DNA of 64,000 bases from Chryseobacterium panacisoli (GTDB lineage Bacteria > Bacteroidota > Bacteroidia > Flavobacteriales > Weeksellaceae): NCBI RefSeq assembly GCF_008274625.1, contig NZ_VTRU01000004.1, positions 186,001-250,000 of the forward strand, written 5' to 3'. The number at the start of each line of letters is the position of its first letter. The stretch's first letter is position 1. A program made the position numbers and the translations under genes. The notes below the pieces were generated by a model. That model worked only from the letters and a program-made list of their open reading frames with translations, made no database searches and was not told the DNA's origin. This document shows positions 26,638 to 36,227 of the stretch, in pieces.

Positions 26638-29307
26638 TTATGATTCTTTTGTTTTTTCAATATCTTCAGGCATTTCAGTTTCAGATTCTGCAATTTCTTT
26701 TTTGGAGAATCTTGGCTGCAGGATCTTGGCAATAAGTCCCGTCCAGCCTGTCTGATGGGAAGCTCCTACTCCACGGCCGTTGTCCCCATGAAAATATTCG
26801 TAGAACAGGATATAATCTTTAAAGTCCGGATCGGTCTGAAATCTTTCATACTGCCCGTGGACAGGTCTTTTTCCATTTTCATCCTTTAAAAAAATCTTTG
26901 CAAGCCTCTTGTTTAAAGCATCTGCTATCTGATCAAGGTTTAAATAGTTTCCGCTTCCTGTAGGGTATTCCACCAAGAAATCGGGGCTGTAGTAAAAGAA
27001 AAAGCGCTGAAGGATATCGATAATCAGAAAATTAATAGGAAACCACACCGGACCGCGCCAGTTGCTGTTCCCACCGAACAGTCCGCTGTCACTTTCTGCG
27101 GGAGTATATTTCACACTATAATCCGTTTCATTCAGCGTTAAAGTATAGGGATTATTTTCATATTCTTTTGATAGCGCTCTTACTCCATAATCACTTAAAA
27201 ATTCATCCGGATTCAACATTCTGTTTAATAATCTTTTCAGACGGTGTCCGCGGAGCAAAGACAAAAGGTGTTTGGAATCCTGGCCTTTCACTTCCCATCT
27301 TGAAACCAGAGAAGCCAGTTCCGGTTTATTATCCAGTACCCATTTCATTCTCTTCTTAAAATTGGGAAGATTTTCAATCATTTCATCATCTATAACCTCA
27401 ACGGCAAACATCGGGATCAATCCTACAATGGTCCTTAATCTTAAATACATATGCGTTCCGTCATTAGAAGCTATGGCATCATAGAAAAACTCATCTTTTT
27501 CGTCCCATAAACTGAATTCTTCATCGCCCATATTATCCAGTGAATTCGCAATCGCAAGGAAGTGTTCAAAAAACTTCATCGCCATTTCTTCATACACATT
27601 ATTGTAAAGTGCCAGCTCCAGAGCAATTCTCATCATATTCAGGGCAAACATGGCCATCCAGCTCGTCCCGTCCGACTGTTCCAGCTGTTCTCCGTTTGGT
27701 AAAACAGCATTCCGGTCAAAAACACCGATATTATCAAGTCCTAGGAAACCTCCCTCAAAGATGTTGTTTCCATTGGTATCTTTTTTATTCACCCACCACG
27801 TAAAGTTCATCAGCAGTTTCTGGAAAGCACTTTCTAAAAATTCCAGATCGGGTTTGTCATTTAAATATTCATCAATTTTAAATACTCTGAAAACTGCCCA
27901 GGCATGTACCGGCGGATTCACATCACTAAGGTTCCATTCGTAGGCAGGAAGCTGTCCGTTGGGATGCATATACCATTCAAACAGGAAAAGTTTCAGCTGA
28001 TGTTTTGCAAAATCAGGATCTATTAATGAAAAGCTGATGGTATGAAATGCCAGATCCCATGTGGCATACCAAGGGTATTCCCATTTATCCGGCATGGAAA
28101 TAATATGTTCGTTATTTAGATGCTTCCATTCGTAATTTCTTATTTTTTCCCGCGACTTTGGAGGAGGCATTTCAGCCGGATCACCTTTCAGCCATTTTTC
28201 AACGTTGTAGTGGTAAAACATTTTGTTCCACAGCATCCCTGCAAAAGCCTGTCTTTGTACCAGTTTTTCATCCTCCGAAGCAATTCCTTTCTGGATTTCA
28301 GTATAAAATTCGTTTGCTTCCTTCTGTCTTTGATTAAAAAGAGCCTCAAAATCACCGAACGGTTCTCGTAAGTCCTTATCCGATATTCTGAATTCAAATA
28401 CTCTGGACTCCCCGGCTTTGAAATCTTCATCAATAAAAAAAGAAGCTTTGGTTCCAATATTCTTTGGATTCACAGACTGAGAATTGCCCGTCATTACAAA
28501 ATTATTGATCCCGTCTTTGCAGAATTTTGATTCATTCTGTGACTTGTAAAGTCTTTCATTATTGGTTTCATTGTTACAAAACAGCGTTTTTAAAGATTGC
28601 TTTGCATATACATTTTTGATGTCAATATCCTGATGATTTACTTTAATGCGGTCTGCATCTTCAGCATATAATTTAGGTTGATAGTCATCATATCCCCAAT
28701 TCCAGGTATTCCTGAACCAAACCGTAGGCAATATTACGAGAGAGGCTTCTTTTTCAGATTTGTTGACAATCGTTAATCTGACCAGAATGTCATCCTGACT
28801 TTCCTTTGCGTATTCAATAAAAATGTCAAAATATTCATTGTGATCAAAAATTCCGGTATCGATCAGTTCATATTCTGTTTCATCCTTACCTCTTGCCGCA
28901 TTGGTTTTTACGAGATCTTCATAGGGAAAAGTATTTTGAGGATATTTATACAGCATTTTCATATAAGAATGGGTAGGTGTAGAATCCAGATAATAAAAGT
29001 ATTCCTTTACATCTTCACCATGATTTCCCTGCCCATTGGTCAATCCAAAGAACCGTTCTTTCACCATTTTATCCTTTTTATTCCAGAATCCGACAGAGAA
29101 TACAAGCTTCTGAAGATCATCGCAGATTCCGCATATGCCTTCCTCACCCCATCGGTATGTTTTGGCTTCTGCAGTATCATGACTGGTATAATTCCAGGCA
29201 TCTCCGTTTTCACTGTAATCTTCACGAACGAGCCCCCATTCCCGGTTACTTACATAAGGACCCCATTTTTTCCATGAAACATCTGAAATTCTCTGTTTTT
29301 CTGACAT
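26638..29307 (-). CDS. GH63-type glucosidase (MGH1-like)
   Basis: 889 residues, without a signal peptide. The N-terminal beta-sandwich starts WKKWGPYVSNREWGLVREDYS, and the catalytic (alpha/alpha)6 barrel contains WEYPWYATWDLAFHTISFSLIDPDFAKHQL, YEWNLSDVNPPVHAWAVFR, GFLGLDNIGVFDRN, DGTSWMAMFALNM and NWRGPVWFPINFLI. This is the family of bacterial proteins annotated as glucosidase, related to mannosyl-oligosaccharide glucosidases. It should hydrolyse an alpha-glucoside in the cytoplasm. It follows an SDR gene of glucose-dehydrogenase type, so the pair may release and oxidise glucose or modify compatible solutes (inference). Confidence 0.88.
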   Translation of the reverse strand: MSEKQRISDVSWKKWGPYVSNREWGLVREDYSENGDAWNYTSHDTAEAKTYRWGEEGICGICDDLQKLVFSVGFWNKKDKMVKERFFGLTNGQGNHGEDVKEYFYYLDSTPTHSYMKMLYKYPQNTFPYEDLVKTNAARGKDETEYELIDTGIFDHNEYFDIFIEYAKESQDDILVRLTIVNKSEKEASLVILPTVWFRNTWNWGYDDYQPKLYAEDADRIKVNHQDIDIKNVYAKQSLKTLFCNNETNNERLYKSQNESKFCKDGINNFVMTGNSQSVNPKNIGTKASFFIDEDFKAGESRVFEFRISDKDLREPFGDFEALFNQRQKEANEFYTEIQKGIASEDEKLVQRQAFAGMLWNKMFYHYNVEKWLKGDPAEMPPPKSREKIRNYEWKHLNNEHIISMPDKWEYPWYATWDLAFHTISFSLIDPDFAKHQLKLFLFEWYMHPNGQLPAYEWNLSDVNPPVHAWAVFRVFKIDEYLNDKPDLEFLESAFQKLLMNFTWWVNKKDTNGNNIFEGGFLGLDNIGVFDRNAVLPNGEQLEQSDGTSWMAMFALNMMRIALELALYNNVYEEMAMKFFEHFLAIANSLDNMGDEEFSLWDEKDEFFYDAIASNDGTHMYLRLRTIVGLIPMFAVEVIDDEMIENLPNFKKRMKWVLDNKPELASLVSRWEVKGQDSKHLLSLLRGHRLKRLLNRMLNPDEFLSDYGVRALSKEYENNPYTLTLNETDYSVKYTPAESDSGLFGGNSNWRGPVWFPINFLIIDILQRFFFYYSPDFLVEYPTGSGNYLNLDQIADALNKRLAKIFLKDENGKRPVHGQYERFQTDPDFKDYILFYEYFHGDNGRGVGASHQTGWTGLIAKILQPRFSKKEIAESETEMPEDIEKTKES

Positions 29308-29418
29308 AAGCGATAATTATGAGTAATGAATAATAAGCAATGAGTCATATTTGATCTCGTTTAAAACTATGAGAACAACCTCAAAACTATAAACTATAAA
29401 CTATAAACCTTGAACTTT
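29308..29418. repeat. Short interspersed repeat tracts between two operon genes
   Basis: The gap contains AATGAATAATAAGCAATGAG-like words and a triple AAACTATAAACTATAAACT tract. The first type recurs at 34398-34440. Such tracts are typical intergenic repeats of this genus. Confidence 0.5.
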
Positions 29419-30228
29419 TTAACCTCCCGTAGAAAAACTCTCAAACGTAGTCATTCCACCATCAACGAAAATGCTGGTTCCTGTAATATAATCAGCGAGA
29501 TCACTGGCCAGGAAAGCGGCTAAATTTCCGATATCCTGCGGCTGTCCGATTCTGTTATAAGGAATAAGGGTAAGAAGAGAATTGAGTGCTTCAGGAGTAT
29601 TCCATGCATTCTGATTAATAGGCGTCTGAATCGCTCCCGGACAAATAGAATTGACCCTGATTTTGGCTGCACCATATTCCTGAGCAAGGGTTTGCATCAG
29701 CATTCTTATCCCCCCTTTACTGGATGCATAGTTAGCATGCCCAGCCCATGGAATAATTTCGTGTACGGAACTGATATGAATAATCTTTCCGCAAGCAACG
29801 GAACGTGAAGGATCTATTCCCCGTCTTAGAAACTCTTTAATGGCTTCCCGGGCACAGAGAAACTGTCCGGTAAGATTAACACCTATGACAGCATTCCATT
29901 GGTCTATTGTCATTTCGGTGAATTTTGCATCTTTTTGAATACCTGCATTATTCACCAGAATATCTACGGTTTGAAATTCAGAAACCACATCCTGAAACAT
30001 TTTGACCACCTGATCTTCTTTGGAGACATCACATGCATAGGTTATTCCTTTTCCTCCAGCATCAGTAATTTCTTTCAAAACAGCTTTAGCTTCTTCTGCA
30101 GATCTTTCCGAAGAATGGTTAACGACGACTGTCGCTCCTGCTGCTGCTAATGATTTTGCAATTCCTGAACCTATTCCGCTGGAGGCACCTGTAACCACAG
30201 CTACCTGATTTTGAAGTGATATTTCCAT
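29419..30228 (-). CDS. SDR family oxidoreductase, glucose 1-dehydrogenase type
   Basis: 269 residues from the ATG at 30226-30228 (MEISLQNQVAVVTGASSGIGSGIAKSLA). The NAD(P)-binding TGxxxGxG, the NNAG motif, the catalytic Ser in HISSVHEIIPWAGHANYASSKGG with YxxxK, and the C-terminal ITGTSIFVDGG are all present, as in glucose 1-dehydrogenases. An in-frame TTG at 30252 belongs to the promoter's TAACTTTG box and is rejected as start. First gene of a probable operon with the GH63 glucosidase. Confidence 0.9.
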   Translation of the reverse strand: MEISLQNQVAVVTGASSGIGSGIAKSLAAAGATVVVNHSSERSAEEAKAVLKEITDAGGKGITYACDVSKEDQVVKMFQDVVSEFQTVDILVNNAGIQKDAKFTEMTIDQWNAVIGVNLTGQFLCAREAIKEFLRRGIDPSRSVACGKIIHISSVHEIIPWAGHANYASSKGGIRMLMQTLAQEYGAAKIRVNSICPGAIQTPINQNAWNTPEALNSLLTLIPYNRIGQPQDIGNLAAFLASDLADYITGTSIFVDGGMTTFESFSTGG

Positions 30229-30249
30229 GTTTTGTAATTTGATGTTACT

Positions 30250-30257
30250 CAAAGTTA
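30250..30257 (-). promoter_or_regulatory. -7 box (TAACTTTG) of the SDR-glucosidase operon
   Basis: A TANNTTTG match on the minus strand, 21 bp before the ATG. Confidence 0.5.
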
Positions 30258-30301
30258 TGGAAAGATATCAGCAGATAAAAAATTATGATTTTAAAATTTT
30301 A

Positions 30302-30775
30302 TTAAAGTTTTTTGTACATCAGATATTGAGGGCCGCTTCTTCCTATTCTGGTTTTACCGTCAAAAATATATCCTGACTGAAGATAAATATGATAAGCGGA
30401 ATCATTTTTCTGGTTTACTGCCAGTACAATTTCTTTACAATCTCCGAAATGAGTTTTTACAAAATTCCCTACTTCCAGCATTGCTATTTTTCCTATTCCT
30501 TTCCCCTGCATCTGAGGATTTACAGATAAAGAACGCAGTAAAACTGATGTTTCATCGTCGGTAAGCTCAAATTTATCTTTCCCGAAATCAAGTACAAAAA
30601 AACCTGCAACCTGATCATTTTCAAATATAGTCACCGGAAATGCGTCATCATCATCCCGTTCGCTGATACGTTGCAAAGCCTGTGGAGCTGTCGCAGTAAA
30701 CTGCATCTGGTTTTCATCCAAAGCGTAGCTGACTCCGGAAAGATCTTCTGGTTTAAAGAATTCTAAATGTATCAT
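30302..30775 (-). CDS. GNAT family N-acetyltransferase
   Basis: 157 residues from the ATG at 30773-30775 (MIHLEFFKPEDLSGVSYAL). The acetyl-CoA site is in SLSVNPQMQGKGIGKIAMLEV, followed by NQKNDSAYHIYLQSGYIFDGKTRIGRSG. It starts 4 bp after the DUF1684 stop codon, so the two are an operon. Substrate unknown. Confidence 0.85.
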   Translation of the reverse strand: MIHLEFFKPEDLSGVSYALDENQMQFTATAPQALQRISERDDDDAFPVTIFENDQVAGFFVLDFGKDKFELTDDETSVLLRSLSVNPQMQGKGIGKIAMLEVGNFVKTHFGDCKEIVLAVNQKNDSAYHIYLQSGYIFDGKTRIGRSGPQYLMYKKL

Positions 30776-30779
30776 AGTC

Positions 30780-31397
30780 TTAATGATGGTAAATATCTTC
30801 ATACATTACTCCTGCACGGATTTCTACGGGAAGTTTATTCTCCTCAGGAACGATAGGACAGTTGTAATCATAAGCATTATAAGCACAGAAAGGATGATAA
30901 GATTGATTAAAATCAAGCACAATGGTATTTCCTTTCGGAATCTTCAGATCCATATATTTCCCTCCTCCATAGGTTTCTTTTTCATTCGTAGCATCACGGA
31001 ACGGAAGAAATAGATAGTCTTTGTATTTATCCTGTTGGATTAAGGCCAGACTTTGGTATAAAGTGACTGTATAGGGTTTATCATCCAGCATAAATGTGGC
31101 TTTTCCATACTCCTGATACGTTTTTGTCTTTCCTGAAGAAGTAGGAAGCTCAAAGGGTTGTGTATCTTTTGATTTAACAAATTTTGCGGTTACTCTGTAT
31201 TTGGCGTCAAAAGGAAAGAAAGGGTGTCTTTTAAAATTCTTAAAATTATCTCCTCTTAACGGAGTCTCTTTCGGGTTGAGATATTCAGCGTTGAGTTCTT
31301 TCTGAAATTTCTGAACCTCTTTCTCTTCCTTTGAAACTGTTTTCTGGGAAAAAGCCCATAATGGAAGGAGTAAAAAGAGTACTATATATTTTTTCAT
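30780..31397 (-). CDS. DUF1684 secreted protein
   Basis: 205 residues with a signal peptide (MKKYIVLFLLLPLWAFS). The family core is visible: PFFPFDAKYRVTAKF, YGKATFMLDDKPYTVTLYQS, LFLPFRDATNEKETYGGGKYMDL and LDFNQSYHPFCAYNAYDYNCPIVPEENKLPVEIRAG. DUF1684 proteins occur widely; their role is unknown. Operon with the GNAT gene downstream. Confidence 0.88.
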   Translation of the reverse strand: MKKYIVLFLLLPLWAFSQKTVSKEEKEVQKFQKELNAEYLNPKETPLRGDNFKNFKRHPFFPFDAKYRVTAKFVKSKDTQPFELPTSSGKTKTYQEYGKATFMLDDKPYTVTLYQSLALIQQDKYKDYLFLPFRDATNEKETYGGGKYMDLKIPKGNTIVLDFNQSYHPFCAYNAYDYNCPIVPEENKLPVEIRAGVMYEDIYHH

Positions 31398-31528
31398 GTA
31401 TGTAAAATTATAAGTAAAACTATGAATTTCCGGAACAACAAAAGTTAAAATTCTGATAAAAAAACATAATCTCTTTTAAATACAACATGCACCTTCTGAT
31501 CTAGCATACTTTTTGGAAAATAAAGCCC

Positions 31529-33109
31529 ATGGACAGAAAAAATTTCATCAGGACCAGTGCATTGGCGATATCAGGTTTCTATTTTCTTCAATCTGAATTA
31601 TTCCGGGCTGCGGAAAGAAAAAACAGCCGGATAACGGAAAATACAGATGTTCCTATTGTGATCATCGGCAGCGGGTACGGAGGAGCTGTGTCTGCATTAC
31701 GCCTTTGTGAAGCCGGGAAAAAAGTAGTGATGCTTGAAATGGGTCTTAACTGGGAAAAGGCAGGAATTCCGTTTTCCAATCTACTGAAACCGGGGAAAAG
31801 TTCGGCATGGCTGAAAAAGAAAAGCATTGCCCCTTTCATGAATATTTTTTCTTTGACTCCCTTTACCGGGATATTGGACCGTCTGGATTTTGAACATATC
31901 AATATCTGGGTAGGAAGAGGCGTTGGCGGAGGTTCTCTGGTGAATGGCGGGATGGCTGTTACTCCTAAAGAAAGTTATTTCAAAGAAATTTTCCCTGATC
32001 TTGATGCAGACAAGTTCTACAGTCATTACTTTCCTCTGGTACGGGAAGAGCTCAAAGTAAATGTGATTGACGAGCAGTTTCTGAAAGACTGTCCTTATTA
32101 TAAATTCACACGCGTAGGTGAAGAAGAAGCTCATAAAGCTGGTTTTAAAACCATGAGAGTTCCGAACGTATATGATTTTAAGTATATGGAAAAAGAGTTC
32201 CGGAATGAAGTTCCCCGTTCTGCCCTTAATACCGAGGTAATCTATGGGAACAATTATGGGAAAAACAGTCTGGATAAAACCTATCTCCGAAAAGCACTGG
32301 AAACCGGAAATTTAGAAATTCTTGATCTTCACCGTGTCCAGACGATACAGCTTAATGATGATAAAAGCTATACATTAAATGTTCAGCAGATTGATACTTC
32401 GGGAATCCTGGTTGCTGACAAAGTTTTCAACTGTAAAAAACTGATTCTTTCCGCAGGAACAATGGGAACTTTACAGCTTCTGCTACAATCTCATGCAGAA
32501 AACAATTTCCCTGTTCATGAAAAGATCGGAAAAAAATGGGGAAATAACGGAAATTTTATGACCGGAAGAAACTGGGTAAAACCGTTGTCTGGCGGTACAG
32601 GAGCCAAGCAGTCTACTATTCCGGTAGGCGGCATTGACAACTGGGAAGATCCGGAACATCCTTTTTTCACAGAAATTGCCCCTTTACCAATGGGAATGGA
32701 TGTTGCTACTGCCTTATATCTGCTGATCAACAGAGTTGATAAAAAAGGAGAAGTCACTTACAATAAAACGAGCCAGTCCCTGACTTTGAACTGGGACAAA
32801 AGCAATACCGTCAAAATGAAAGAAAATGCCCAATATTTTATCCGGAAAATGAATAAAGCCAATGGCGGAACGAGAAGCCATCTGCTTTTCAATAATGGTT
32901 TCGGAGCTGATATCTGTTATCATCCGCTTGGAGGATGTGTTCTGGGTGAAGCTACCAACGAATTTGGAAAATTAAAAAATCATGAAAATCTATATGTTCT
33001 GGATGGCTCATTAATTCCCGGAACCATTGGTGTCAATCCTTTTGTGACCATTACTGCCATTGCGGAATACTGTATTGAAAACCTCATCAAGCAGAATGAA
33101 TTTGTCTGA
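31529..33109 (+). CDS. GMC oxidoreductase, cholesterol-oxidase-like
   Basis: 526 residues. A signal-like N-terminus (MDRKNFIRTSALAISGFYFLQ) precedes the FAD-binding VPIVIIGSGYGGAVSALRL (GxGxxG). GGGSLVNGGM, CYHPLGGCVLGEATN and the C-terminal GVNPFVTITAIAEYC with the active-site Asn are as in cholesterol oxidases of the GMC family. Probably an exported FAD-dependent alcohol or sterol oxidase; substrate unproven. It converges with the adenylyltransferase gene, with 2 bp between the stop codons. Confidence 0.85.
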   Translation: MDRKNFIRTSALAISGFYFLQSELFRAAERKNSRITENTDVPIVIIGSGYGGAVSALRLCEAGKKVVMLEMGLNWEKAGIPFSNLLKPGKSSAWLKKKSIAPFMNIFSLTPFTGILDRLDFEHINIWVGRGVGGGSLVNGGMAVTPKESYFKEIFPDLDADKFYSHYFPLVREELKVNVIDEQFLKDCPYYKFTRVGEEEAHKAGFKTMRVPNVYDFKYMEKEFRNEVPRSALNTEVIYGNNYGKNSLDKTYLRKALETGNLEILDLHRVQTIQLNDDKSYTLNVQQIDTSGILVADKVFNCKKLILSAGTMGTLQLLLQSHAENNFPVHEKIGKKWGNNGNFMTGRNWVKPLSGGTGAKQSTIPVGGIDNWEDPEHPFFTEIAPLPMGMDVATALYLLINRVDKKGEVTYNKTSQSLTLNWDKSNTVKMKENAQYFIRKMNKANGGTRSHLLFNNGFGADICYHPLGGCVLGEATNEFGKLKNHENLYVLDGSLIPGTIGVNPFVTITAIAEYCIENLIKQNEFV

Positions 33110-33111
33110 AA

Positions 33112-33978
33112 TCAAGGCATAGATTGTATTTCTGCAAGATAGTGGCGAACATCATTTTCCAGTTTTACCGGATAGATAAAATGAAGTCTTCCGGCCAAGG
33201 AAGTTCCCAGTTCATGTACCAGATCAGCAAAAGCGAACAGCGCTTTCCAGTTTTCTTCAATATCCTTTCCCGAGAAAGTAGCCTCCACTTTATTCCATAA
33301 TTCGGATGAAAGATATTTTTTGAAAAGTCTTCCGTGCTTATTGGCTGTAATATTATTCCAATCATGATCTGCTCCAATATACCATTCGATCAAAGGAACG
33401 ATATAATCTGTACGAAGAACATTTTCAGACATAAATTTGGCATAAAAAATATCACCCCGCTTAAGGCATTTTGCTACATAGGTTGTATCCCACCAGAAAT
33501 CATTGAAAAGCTGTTTAAATTCTTTTTCTGTGGGCTTATGAATCATGACAGACTGATACGTTGGAGGTTTAAGATTTTTTGTCAGATGATCTTTATCTAT
33601 TAAAACCTGATATCCTACATCCCAATCTTCGGGAAGGGCTTCTTCATTGATTTCTTTAATAAATTCTGACACCTGGTACAGCTTAAAGTCAACTTTTACA
33701 TGATCTTTGTACAAAACCATTTTCATGGCATGTTTTCCCTCAAAAAGACGGTCATCTTCTTCAATCATGGAAATAGGATCACCAAAAAGCCTGATCCATT
33801 CATTTCCTGCTTCATAAGAGGTTCTGTTTTCAAAAACAAGTTCTACATCCAGATCACTTAAATCATCTACGGGAGCATAAGGGTTTACCAATGAACTGGT
33901 CAGAAGAACAGCCCGGATATCTGGATTGTTTTCAGCCCAATGAATAATCTGTTTCAGTTTTTCTTCCCGTGCTTTCAT
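33112..33978 (-). CDS. Aminoglycoside 6-adenylyltransferase-like protein
   Basis: 288 residues. The nucleotidyltransferase signature is LLTSSLVNPYAPVDDLSDLDVELVF (G/SxS then D-x-D, residues 26-50), followed by WIRLFGDP, KVDFKLYQVSEF and the helical C-terminal domain with VPLIEWYIGADHDW. This is the ANT(6)/AadS layout; such enzymes transfer AMP to position 6 of streptomycin. I cannot tell from sequence whether it gives resistance. It is 4 bp downstream of a conserved hypothetical gene and appears chromosomal, with no mobile genes near. Confidence 0.82.
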   Translation of the reverse strand: MKAREEKLKQIIHWAENNPDIRAVLLTSSLVNPYAPVDDLSDLDVELVFENRTSYEAGNEWIRLFGDPISMIEEDDRLFEGKHAMKMVLYKDHVKVDFKLYQVSEFIKEINEEALPEDWDVGYQVLIDKDHLTKNLKPPTYQSVMIHKPTEKEFKQLFNDFWWDTTYVAKCLKRGDIFYAKFMSENVLRTDYIVPLIEWYIGADHDWNNITANKHGRLFKKYLSSELWNKVEATFSGKDIEENWKALFAFADLVHELGTSLAGRLHFIYPVKLENDVRHYLAEIQSMP

Positions 33979-33982
33979 CTTA

Positions 33983-34381
33983 TTAGGATTCTGAGATTTT
34001 CACCCGATACACATCAGAAGAATTTCTTTTGATTGATTCTACAAAAAAGCCGCCTTCTTCAGGAATTACTTCTTTTAAATCGAAACTTTTACAGCCTTTC
34101 GGAAGTCCGGAAAATATCAGGGTAAACCAAAAGTCTTTCATAAAAGGAACCGCTGTCCAATAGGGAGAAATTGAAATATTCTCGGCATGAATCAGTTTGC
34201 TTCTATGCTCAGATTGATTATCAAAAAGATAGGTCGAATGCCAGATCCTGATCAGGTTTCCTAAAAATGGGGACGCCGGAAAACAACAGTGTACGATCAC
34301 CTGTTTCTCCTCTTCCGTTTTCGCCTTAAGAGATTCCAGGATTTCCTTTGCAATAACAGGTTTTACAATTACTTCTTCCAC
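33983..34381 (-). CDS. Conserved hypothetical protein, 132 residues
   Basis: A soluble protein beginning MEEVIVKPVIAKEILESLKAK, with VIVHCCFPASPFLGNLIRIWHSTYLFDN, ENISISPYWTAVP, FTLIFSGLPKGCKSFDL and SSDVYRVKI. I have no function for it. It is in an operon 4 bp before the ANT(6)-like gene. A hairpin of the AATAATGAGCAATGA repeat type lies upstream. Confidence 0.7.
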   Translation of the reverse strand: MEEVIVKPVIAKEILESLKAKTEEEKQVIVHCCFPASPFLGNLIRIWHSTYLFDNQSEHRSKLIHAENISISPYWTAVPFMKDFWFTLIFSGLPKGCKSFDLKEVIPEEGGFFVESIKRNSSDVYRVKISES

Positions 34382-34397
34382 CTTTTAATAAGTACTG

Positions 34398-34440
34398 AAT
34401 AATGAGCAATGAATAATACTGCTACTCATTGCTCATTATT
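34398..34440. repeat. Perfect hairpin of the AATGAGCAATGA repeat family
   Basis: AATAATGAGCAATGA (34398-34412) and its exact complement (34426-34440) with a 13-base loop lie just after the mqo stop. It may serve as the mqo terminator, but the words also recur at 29320-29345, so it is a repeat family. Confidence 0.65.
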
Positions 34441-34444
34441 AATG

Positions 34445-35950
34445 TTAATATTCTAATTCTAATTTTTCTTTTGTATAATTCCTCACCTCATTGGTCAGTT
34501 CAGGATTTTCAGCCAGTTTTTGTCCGTAGGAAGGAACCATTTCAAGCAATTTCCCTTTCCATTCGCCATGAAGTTTTTCCGGGAAACATTTTTCCAGCAC
34601 ATTCAGCATGGCATATACTGCTGTAGATGCCCCTGGTGAAGCTCCCAGCAGAGAAGCGATAGTCCCGCTCTTGTTCACTACCACTTCGGTTCCGAATTCC
34701 AGTTTACCTCCTTCTTTTTCATCTTTTTTGATGACCTGAACTCTCTGGCCGGCTACTTTCAATTCCCAGTCATCTTCTTTGGCGTCTTTAACGAATTCTC
34801 TTAAATGCTGCATTCTTTGAGATTTCGTCATAGCAACCTGCTGGATCAGGTATTTCGTCAGAGGAATATTATGCCACCATGCTCCAAAAAGTGATTTCAG
34901 GTTTTTGGTATTTACACTTTCAGGAAGGTCAAGATAGCTACCTTCTCTCAGGAATTTGGTGGAGAACCCTGCAAAAGGTCCGAAAAGAAGTGCTTTTTTA
35001 CCATCAATAATTCTAAGATCAAGGTGTGGAACAGACATTGGCGGTGCATCTACCGTAGCCTGCGTATATACTTTAGCCTGATGTTTTTCCACCAATTCCT
35101 GGTTATGGCTTACCAGCCACTGTCCGGAAACCGGAAAACCTCCGTAGCCTTCACTTTCTTTAATATCCGAACTGTCTAATAACGGAAGTGCATATCCTCC
35201 GGCACCAATGAAAACAAAGTCTGCTACCACTTCCTGTTTGTGGCTGTTGATTCTGTCTTTCACCTTCATTTCCCACTTCCCATCTTCTCTTGCATCAATA
35301 TCCTTTACTTCGTGGTATAAGAAAACCTCAACATTGGAATCTTCCAGAAGGTGTCTTCCCATTTTTCTTGTCAGCGTTCCGAAGTTTACATCCGTCCCCA
35401 TATCCATCTTCGTTGCTGCCATTACTTCAGACTGATTTCTTTTGCTCATTACCAAAGGAATCCATTCTCTCAGCTTCTCATGGTCTGTAGAAAATTCCAT
35501 TCCTGAGAACAGAACAGATCCAGCCATTTTATCGTGGCGTTTTTTAAGATATTCAGCATCTTTTTCCCCAAATACCAGACTCATATGCGGGCAGGAATTG
35601 ATAAATTCTTTGGGCTCATGAATATAACCTTTAGTCAACAGGTAGGCCCAGAATTGCTTTGAAATTTCAAACTGTTCTGCAATGCTTTCTGCTTTGGAGA
35701 TATCAATAGACCCATCTGCTTTTTCCGGGGTATAATTTAGCTCACAAAATGCGGAGTGCCCTGTTCCGGCGTTGTTCCATGCTGCTGTGCTTTCTTTGGC
35801 AAATCTTCCGAGTCTTTCAAAGATTGCAATTTCAAGATTTGGATCAAATTCATGAAGCAGCGTTGCTAAAGTGGCGCTCATGATTCCGCCGCCTATCAGT
35901 ACAACGTCATATTTAGGTTTCGGTGTTCTGCTTGTAAGCGATTGTGACAT
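34445..35950 (-). CDS. mqo: Malate:quinone oxidoreductase
   Basis: 501 residues from the ATG at 35948-35950 (MSQSLTSRTPKPKYDVVLIGGGIMSATLATLL). The FAD-binding GGGIMS motif, RLGRFAKESTAAWNNAGTGHSAFCELNYTP, FIGAGGYALPLL and the C-terminal LLGASPGASTAVYAML are diagnostic. A peripheral membrane flavoprotein that oxidises malate to oxaloacetate and passes electrons to the quinone pool. The longer in-frame extension upstream is rejected: it has no start support and crosses the likely 5' UTR. Confidence 0.95.
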   Translation of the reverse strand: MSQSLTSRTPKPKYDVVLIGGGIMSATLATLLHEFDPNLEIAIFERLGRFAKESTAAWNNAGTGHSAFCELNYTPEKADGSIDISKAESIAEQFEISKQFWAYLLTKGYIHEPKEFINSCPHMSLVFGEKDAEYLKKRHDKMAGSVLFSGMEFSTDHEKLREWIPLVMSKRNQSEVMAATKMDMGTDVNFGTLTRKMGRHLLEDSNVEVFLYHEVKDIDAREDGKWEMKVKDRINSHKQEVVADFVFIGAGGYALPLLDSSDIKESEGYGGFPVSGQWLVSHNQELVEKHQAKVYTQATVDAPPMSVPHLDLRIIDGKKALLFGPFAGFSTKFLREGSYLDLPESVNTKNLKSLFGAWWHNIPLTKYLIQQVAMTKSQRMQHLREFVKDAKEDDWELKVAGQRVQVIKKDEKEGGKLEFGTEVVVNKSGTIASLLGASPGASTAVYAMLNVLEKCFPEKLHGEWKGKLLEMVPSYGQKLAENPELTNEVRNYTKEKLELEY

Positions 35951-36033
35951 AATTTTAAATTTTACTTCAAATTTCGGGAAAAGTTTTAAAAACAGGAACG
36001 CGTTTAACGATTTTAACACGTTATTTTTTACAG

Positions 36034-36041
36034 CAAAAATA
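36034..36041 (-). promoter_or_regulatory. -7 box (TATTTTTG) of mqo
   Basis: TATTTTTG on the minus strand with a TTG about 16 bp upstream. It implies an mqo 5' UTR of roughly 75 nt. Confidence 0.5.
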
Positions 36042-36151
36042 CTTCTTTAGTACACAACAAAAAGCCATGGAAAATTTCAATAAAACATCATTGAAATGAT
36101 TGATAATATCAGAGCATTATGACCTCCCGGATTATCAGAATGAGCATAAAA

Positions 36152-36179
36152 AAACTTAAGCATTTAAGTGCTTAAGTTT
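36152..36179 (-). terminator. Terminator after gpsA
   Basis: An 11-bp perfect stem AAACTTAAGCA / TGCTTAAGTTT with a six-base loop; seven T residues follow on the minus strand, 50 bp past the gpsA stop. Confidence 0.85.
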
Positions 36180-36227
36180 CTTTTATTTTTATCTTACAAA
36201 CAAGATTTCAGCAATAAAGCCTTGTTT

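Noticed and set aside
30780..30802. Upstream start for the GNAT gene overlapping the DUF1684 gene
   Set aside because: The ATG at 30775 gives a normal GNAT N-terminus and a 4-bp intergenic gap, while the extension has no features.
35951..36019. 23-residue N-terminal extension of malate:quinone oxidoreductase
   Set aside because: It lacks a family match and overlaps the likely 5' UTR; the ATG at 35950 gives the standard N-terminus.
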